A DNA stretch of 16,514 nt. It comes from an uncultured Oscillospiraceae bacterium (GTDB lineage Bacteria > Bacillota > Clostridia > Oscillospirales > Oscillospiraceae). Positions within the stretch are counted from its first letter, which is position 1. Each line of letters opens with the position of its first letter. Made by a program: the position numbers and the translations under genes. The notes beneath the pieces were generated by a model, which worked only from the letters and a program-made list of their open reading frames with translations, was not told the origin of the DNA and made no database searches. The stretch spans positions 1 through 16,514 of the forward strand of contig CAKUNY010000028.1 of NCBI GenBank assembly GCA_934668605.1, written 5' to 3'. Below, piece after piece: positions 13,881-16,514 of this stretch.

Positions 13881-14792
13881 TTAGATTCTCTGCTCGATCC
13901 ACGAGAGAATGTCCGCGTAGACCTCCGTTCGGTTCGTCTCGTTGAGCATCTCATGCCGCCCTTCGGGATACAGGCGGATCGTGACATTTTTTAGCCCCGC
14001 GCGCTTGAACGCGTCGATGCAGCGAAGAACGCCCTCTCCCATCGCGCCGACGGGATCCTGCATGCCCGAGACAAAGAGCACCGGAAGGGTCTTATCCATC
14101 TTCTCGAGGTTCTCTTTCTTCTGGTTCATCGAAATGCCCGTCAGCATGTCGCGCGTGAGGCCGACCGTCGCGTCAAAGCCGCAGTGCTCGTCCGCCGTGT
14201 ACGCGTCGACGACCGCCGCGTCCGAACAGATCCAGTCGTTCGCCGTCCGGTTGGGCTTGAACTTCTTATTGTACGCGCCGAACATGAGCTCCTTCAAAAG
14301 CCCGCTGCACCCAGTCTCGCCCACGCGCAGCTGCTCGAGCTTGCAGAGCGCAAGCCCCGCCTTGAGTGCCGCCTCCGGCTGCCAGCCGGTGCCGGAAATG
14401 ATCGCGCCCGCGAGCTCGCCGGGGTACGTATACAGATACGTGCGCAGCAGGAACGAGCCCATGCTGTGCCCCAGCATCAGGTACGGAAGGCCGGGATAGC
14501 GCTTCTTCATCTCTTCAAAAAGCGACCGCTCATCTCGCACTGCCGCCATCCAGCCGCCATGAAAATACCCATATGTGCCGCCTTCTTCGACAGAAAGGCC
14601 GTGCCCCATGTGATCGTCCGCGCAGACGGCAAAACCGCGTTCGGTCAGAAAGCTCGCGAAATGATCATATCTTCCGATGTGCTCGGCAATGCCGTGGATG
14701 ATCTGCACCACCGCGCGCGGCGCAGCTTCCGGCGTCCAGAGCGCGCAGTGAATGCGGCCTGCGCCGTTCGAGGGCAGGTAAAATTCCTCCAT
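13881..14792 (-). CDS. Alpha/beta hydrolase, lysophospholipase/monoacylglycerol lipase-like (303 aa)
   Basis: The protein has a full serine-hydrolase triad in the usual order: nucleophile Ser110 in GHSMGS, Asp246 in SGMQDPVG and His280 in EGRHEMLNE. The N-terminal HGIAEHIGRYDHFA stretch forms the oxyanion-hole region. These features and the length match the PldB/monoglyceride lipase group (hydrolase_4 family), which cleaves fatty acyl chains from lysophospholipids or monoacylglycerols. No signal peptide is visible, so it should be cytoplasmic. The ATG at 14792 follows AAAGGAG. It is separated from the SLH-lysozyme gene by a terminator and from the upstream plus-strand gene by an 86-base divergent region holding a palindromic motif. 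I see no convincing minus-strand promoter there. Confidence 0.9.
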   Translation of the reverse strand: MEEFYLPSNGAGRIHCALWTPEAAPRAVVQIIHGIAEHIGRYDHFASFLTERGFAVCADDHMGHGLSVEEGGTYGYFHGGWMAAVRDERSLFEEMKKRYPGLPYLMLGHSMGSFLLRTYLYTYPGELAGAIISGTGWQPEAALKAGLALCKLEQLRVGETGCSGLLKELMFGAYNKKFKPNRTANDWICSDAAVVDAYTADEHCGFDATVGLTRDMLTGISMNQKKENLEKMDKTLPVLFVSGMQDPVGAMGEGVLRCIDAFKRAGLKNVTIRLYPEGRHEMLNETNRTEVYADILSWIEQRI

Positions 14793-14814
14793 AAAATCGC
14801 TCCTTTCGAGAATA

Positions 14815-14848
14815 AGTCCAAATTATTGTACATACCGTCTGCTATGAT
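14815..14848 (+). promoter_or_regulatory. Promoter with palindromic operator-like motif (site B)
   Basis: AGTCCAAATTATTGTACAT (14815-14833) differs at one position from the motif at 12312-12330. An extended -10, TGC-TATGAT (14840-14848), follows 9 bases later, and a strong AAAGGAGGT site (14862-14870) precedes the 61-codon gene. No normal -35 is evident, as at site A. The motif also lies about 25 bases in front of the divergent hydrolase gene and could act on both. Confidence 0.5.
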
Positions 14849-14878
14849 AGCCTTGATAACAAAAGGAGGTATCTTTTT

Positions 14879-15064
14879 ATGCAGACAGGCCGTGTCATTT
14901 CATTATACCCGCAGCAAAGCTTCTCAGACAAAGCGCCCGCGCGCCCATCCAGAAAAACCGCCCGCGCGTTTCGGAAAGCAGCCGCCATCGTCGATCTCAC
15001 CGTTACCGCAGCCATCGGCGTCGGCGTTCTGGTGTGCTTCGGGCTGGTGTTTACGATGCTTTAA
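14879..15064 (+). CDS. Small single-span membrane protein (61 aa), unknown function
   Basis: The gene has one of the best ribosome binding sites in the window (AAAGGAGGT, 8 bases before ATG) and an extended -10 promoter, so it is likely real. The first 33 residues are polar and basic (Arg/Lys-rich around RPSRKTARAFRK). Residues about 34-61 form one hydrophobic span ending at the C-terminus. The positive residues before the span suggest a cytoplasmic N-terminus. I do not recognise a family. It is convergent with the LysA-like gene, and the two stop codons share the sequence TTAA at 15061-15064, leaving no room for a terminator between them. Confidence 0.75.
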   Translation: MQTGRVISLYPQQSFSDKAPARPSRKTARAFRKAAAIVDLTVTAAIGVGVLVCFGLVFTML

Positions 15065-16302
15065 TCCGCGTCGAAGTTTGCCAGAAGCTCGTCCATTGTC
15101 TGGCGCCTTCGGATGCAGCGCACTTCGCCGTTCTCAAGCAGAAATTCCGCGCAGCCGGGGCTTCCGCCGTAATTGCTCGCGAAGCTTCTGCCGTCCGCGC
15201 CGGTATCGAGGATCATCACGCACTCGCCGGTCTTCAATTCCGGCAGGACGCGGTTGGCCGAAAAATGGTCGCGCAGATCGCACAGCGAGCCCGCCACGCG
15301 CGAAAGCCTTCGGGGTCTGCTGTCCGGCGCAAGCGGCGCGGCGATCCGGTGGTTTGCGCCAAAGGCAATTTCCCGCAGAAGCTGCGCGCAGTCCGCGTCC
15401 AGAAGTACAAGCGGAATCTGCTGCTGCTTGACAGCAGCGACCCGTGTGACCAATACGCCCGCCCTTGCAGAGAGCAGCCGCCCTTCCGCCAGCACCAGCC
15501 TCGGCTCTAAGCCTGCGGGCGAGAGAATTTTCTCGTAGCTCTCCCGCACGCGCGCAGACACCGCTCCGATATCCGGCGCTTTGTCCGCCGCGCGGTAGTC
15601 TATGCCGAGGCCGCCCGAGATCAGGATGCTGTCAGCCGCAAGATCGAGCTCCCGCTTGAGCCTGACAGCAAGATGAAACAGCATTTCCAGCGCCGCGTAA
15701 AAGCGAAGCGGCTCGAGCTCCTGATCGCGCAGAAAGACCGCCAGCCCGATCGACTGCGCGCCGCTCGCCTGAAACCGGCGGCACATGGAAACCGTCTCGT
15801 CCACGTTCATCCCGAGCTTACTTTTTTCAAAATCCCAGACCGTGCGCCCCGCCATTTGCAGGCTCCCGCCGGGATTGACGCTGAGGATCACGTGCTCCGG
15901 CGGAGCCGGCGGCAGTGCGTGCGGCGCGTCGATGAGCTGCACGGCTCCGATCCTCTGGGCGTAGGCTGCCGCATGACCGTCCGCGCAGACGGGCGCGTAG
16001 ATCGTCCGGCTGCCGTCAATATCCGCGCGGCGCGCCAGACGAAGCTCCGCCTCACTGCCGCAGAGGATCCGGCAGCCAGCGTCTTCCAACACGCGCAGGA
16101 CAGCCGGATTCGGGTTCATCCGCGCCGGAAAGCAGAGCTCGAAGCCCTCGTTCCACGAAAACGCCAGCCGCAGATCGACGCACGCCTTGTAAAACTGCTC
16201 CGCGTCATAGAGATAAAACGGCGTCGGCAGCTCCTGCAGGAGCTGCTTTAAGAGCTTCGGTGGTACAAAGCTCTCTCTTGCCCTGTCCTTTTTCGCCGTC
16301 AT
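15061..16302 (-). CDS. LysA-like (diaminopimelate decarboxylase fold) protein, probable pseudoenzyme (413 aa)
   Basis: The length and layout are those of fold-III PLP decarboxylases, closest to the divergent clostridial LysA-like clade (FVPPKLLKQLLQELPTPFYLYD at the start, SKLGM 161-165, ISGGLGIDYR 228-237, GSLCDLRD 338-345). Active enzymes bind PLP through a Lys in a [FY]AVKA-type motif. Here that position is Arg61 (FPARMNPNP, codon CGG at 16120-16122). Other replacements are the His of the HIG/HAF motif by Ala188 (GLAVF), the Glu-Pro/Leu-Gly-Arg phosphate motif by AEGR (272-275), and the Tyr or His after Gly-Ala by Asp370 (GADGRS). Cys341 is kept. Without the lysine it should not form the internal aldimine, so decarboxylation is unlikely. 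It overlaps coaX by four bases (ATGA), with no clear ribosome binding site, which suggests coupled translation. Confidence 0.85.
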   Translation of the reverse strand: MTAKKDRARESFVPPKLLKQLLQELPTPFYLYDAEQFYKACVDLRLAFSWNEGFELCFPARMNPNPAVLRVLEDAGCRILCGSEAELRLARRADIDGSRTIYAPVCADGHAAAYAQRIGAVQLIDAPHALPPAPPEHVILSVNPGGSLQMAGRTVWDFEKSKLGMNVDETVSMCRRFQASGAQSIGLAVFLRDQELEPLRFYAALEMLFHLAVRLKRELDLAADSILISGGLGIDYRAADKAPDIGAVSARVRESYEKILSPAGLEPRLVLAEGRLLSARAGVLVTRVAAVKQQQIPLVLLDADCAQLLREIAFGANHRIAAPLAPDSRPRRLSRVAGSLCDLRDHFSANRVLPELKTGECVMILDTGADGRSFASNYGGSPGCAEFLLENGEVRCIRRRQTMDELLANFDAD

Positions 16303-16514
16303 CGTTTGTTCTTTTCATACAGGATCCGCAGACCTTTCAAAAGAAGATCCCGGTCATAGTGGATCTGCGTCCGGCACATCGGAAGCACGAAGCGTGAAAT
16401 GCCGCCCGTCGCGATGACGGTCGCCTTCGTGCCGAGTTCTTCTTCCATGCGCGTGACCATGCCGTCGATCATGCAGGCAGCGCCGAGCATAATGCCGCTT
16501 TGCATGCACTCGAT
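16299..16514 (-). CDS. coaX: Type III pantothenate kinase (3' end only)
   Basis: The last 71 codons are present; the gene enters from the right edge. The segment IECMQSGIMLGAACMIDGMVTRMEEEL, followed by ATVIATGGISRFV and the ending DRDLLLKGLRILYEKN, is the C-terminal part of CoaX (acetate/sugar kinase fold). The ATGG of TGGI and the SG-containing helix belong to the nucleotide and pantothenate pocket. CoaX makes 4'-phosphopantothenate from pantothenate, the first step of coenzyme A synthesis, in the cytoplasm. Its TGA overlaps the start of the LysA-like gene. Confidence 0.92.
   Translation of the reverse strand: MECMQSGIMLGAACMIDGMVTRMEEELGTKATVIATGGISRFVLPMCRTQIHYDRDLLLKGLRILYEKNKR

Noticed and set aside
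14184..15431. 415-codon plus-strand frame spanning the hydrolase, small membrane protein and LysA-like genes
   Set aside because: It crosses three supported genes and two strands of coding sequence, has Arg/Pro-rich composition and no ribosome binding site.
1..16514. CRISPR array, toxin-antitoxin, retron or other defence system
   Set aside because: I found no regularly spaced direct repeats, no reverse transcriptase, nuclease or toxin-like pairs; the small genes lack the features of such systems.

Overview
The window looks like chromosome from a GC-rich, Gram-positive anaerobe of the gut Clostridia, most likely Oscillospirales. The pointers are strong GGAGG-type ribosome binding sites, sigma-A promoters, S-layer homology and GLUG-type surface proteins, a type III pantothenate kinase, and a clostridial LysA-like protein. 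The taxonomic call is inference. There is no phage, plasmid, CRISPR, rRNA or tRNA signal.

Layout. (1) 1-36: the first 12 codons of an ACT-domain (UPF0237) gene on the minus strand, with its own promoter. (2) 270-7140, minus: an overlapping two-gene unit of an MMPL/RND-type membrane transporter followed by a 1442-residue GLUG-repeat surface protein with a transmembrane hairpin. (3) 7389-9802, minus: a molybdate ABC transporter operon in the order modA-modB-modC, ending in a clear terminator. (4) 9980-11754, plus: an IclR-family regulator divergent from the mod operon, a MITE-like inverted-repeat element, a MogA/MoaB-type molybdopterin enzyme and an 85-residue protein of unknown function, closed by a bidirectional terminator. 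(5) 11810-14792, minus: an ArsC-like protein coupled to a 37-residue protein, an SLH-domain lysozyme and a lysophospholipase-like hydrolase. (6) 14879-15064, plus: a 61-residue single-span membrane protein. (7) 15061-16514, minus: a LysA-like protein overlapping the 3' end of coaX.

Regions 3 and 4 form a molybdenum-cofactor neighbourhood: molybdate uptake, a candidate regulator and metal insertion or adenylation. The uptake operon is rearranged. Its first gene is an in-frame fusion of the start of a molybdopterin-binding (MoeA-like) protein to the C-terminal part of ModA. It has no signal peptide and lacks the N-terminal part of ModA. ModC carries a 29-residue tandem duplication just after its Q-loop. 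Together these suggest a transporter that is decaying or re-engineered, or an assembly misjoin in the case of modA.

Other points of interest are a LysA-like protein that has lost the PLP lysine and several other motif residues (probable pseudoenzyme). A nearly identical 19-base palindromic motif lies in the same orientation upstream of two unrelated small genes (candidate shared operator). A possible target-site duplication flanks the MITE-like element.
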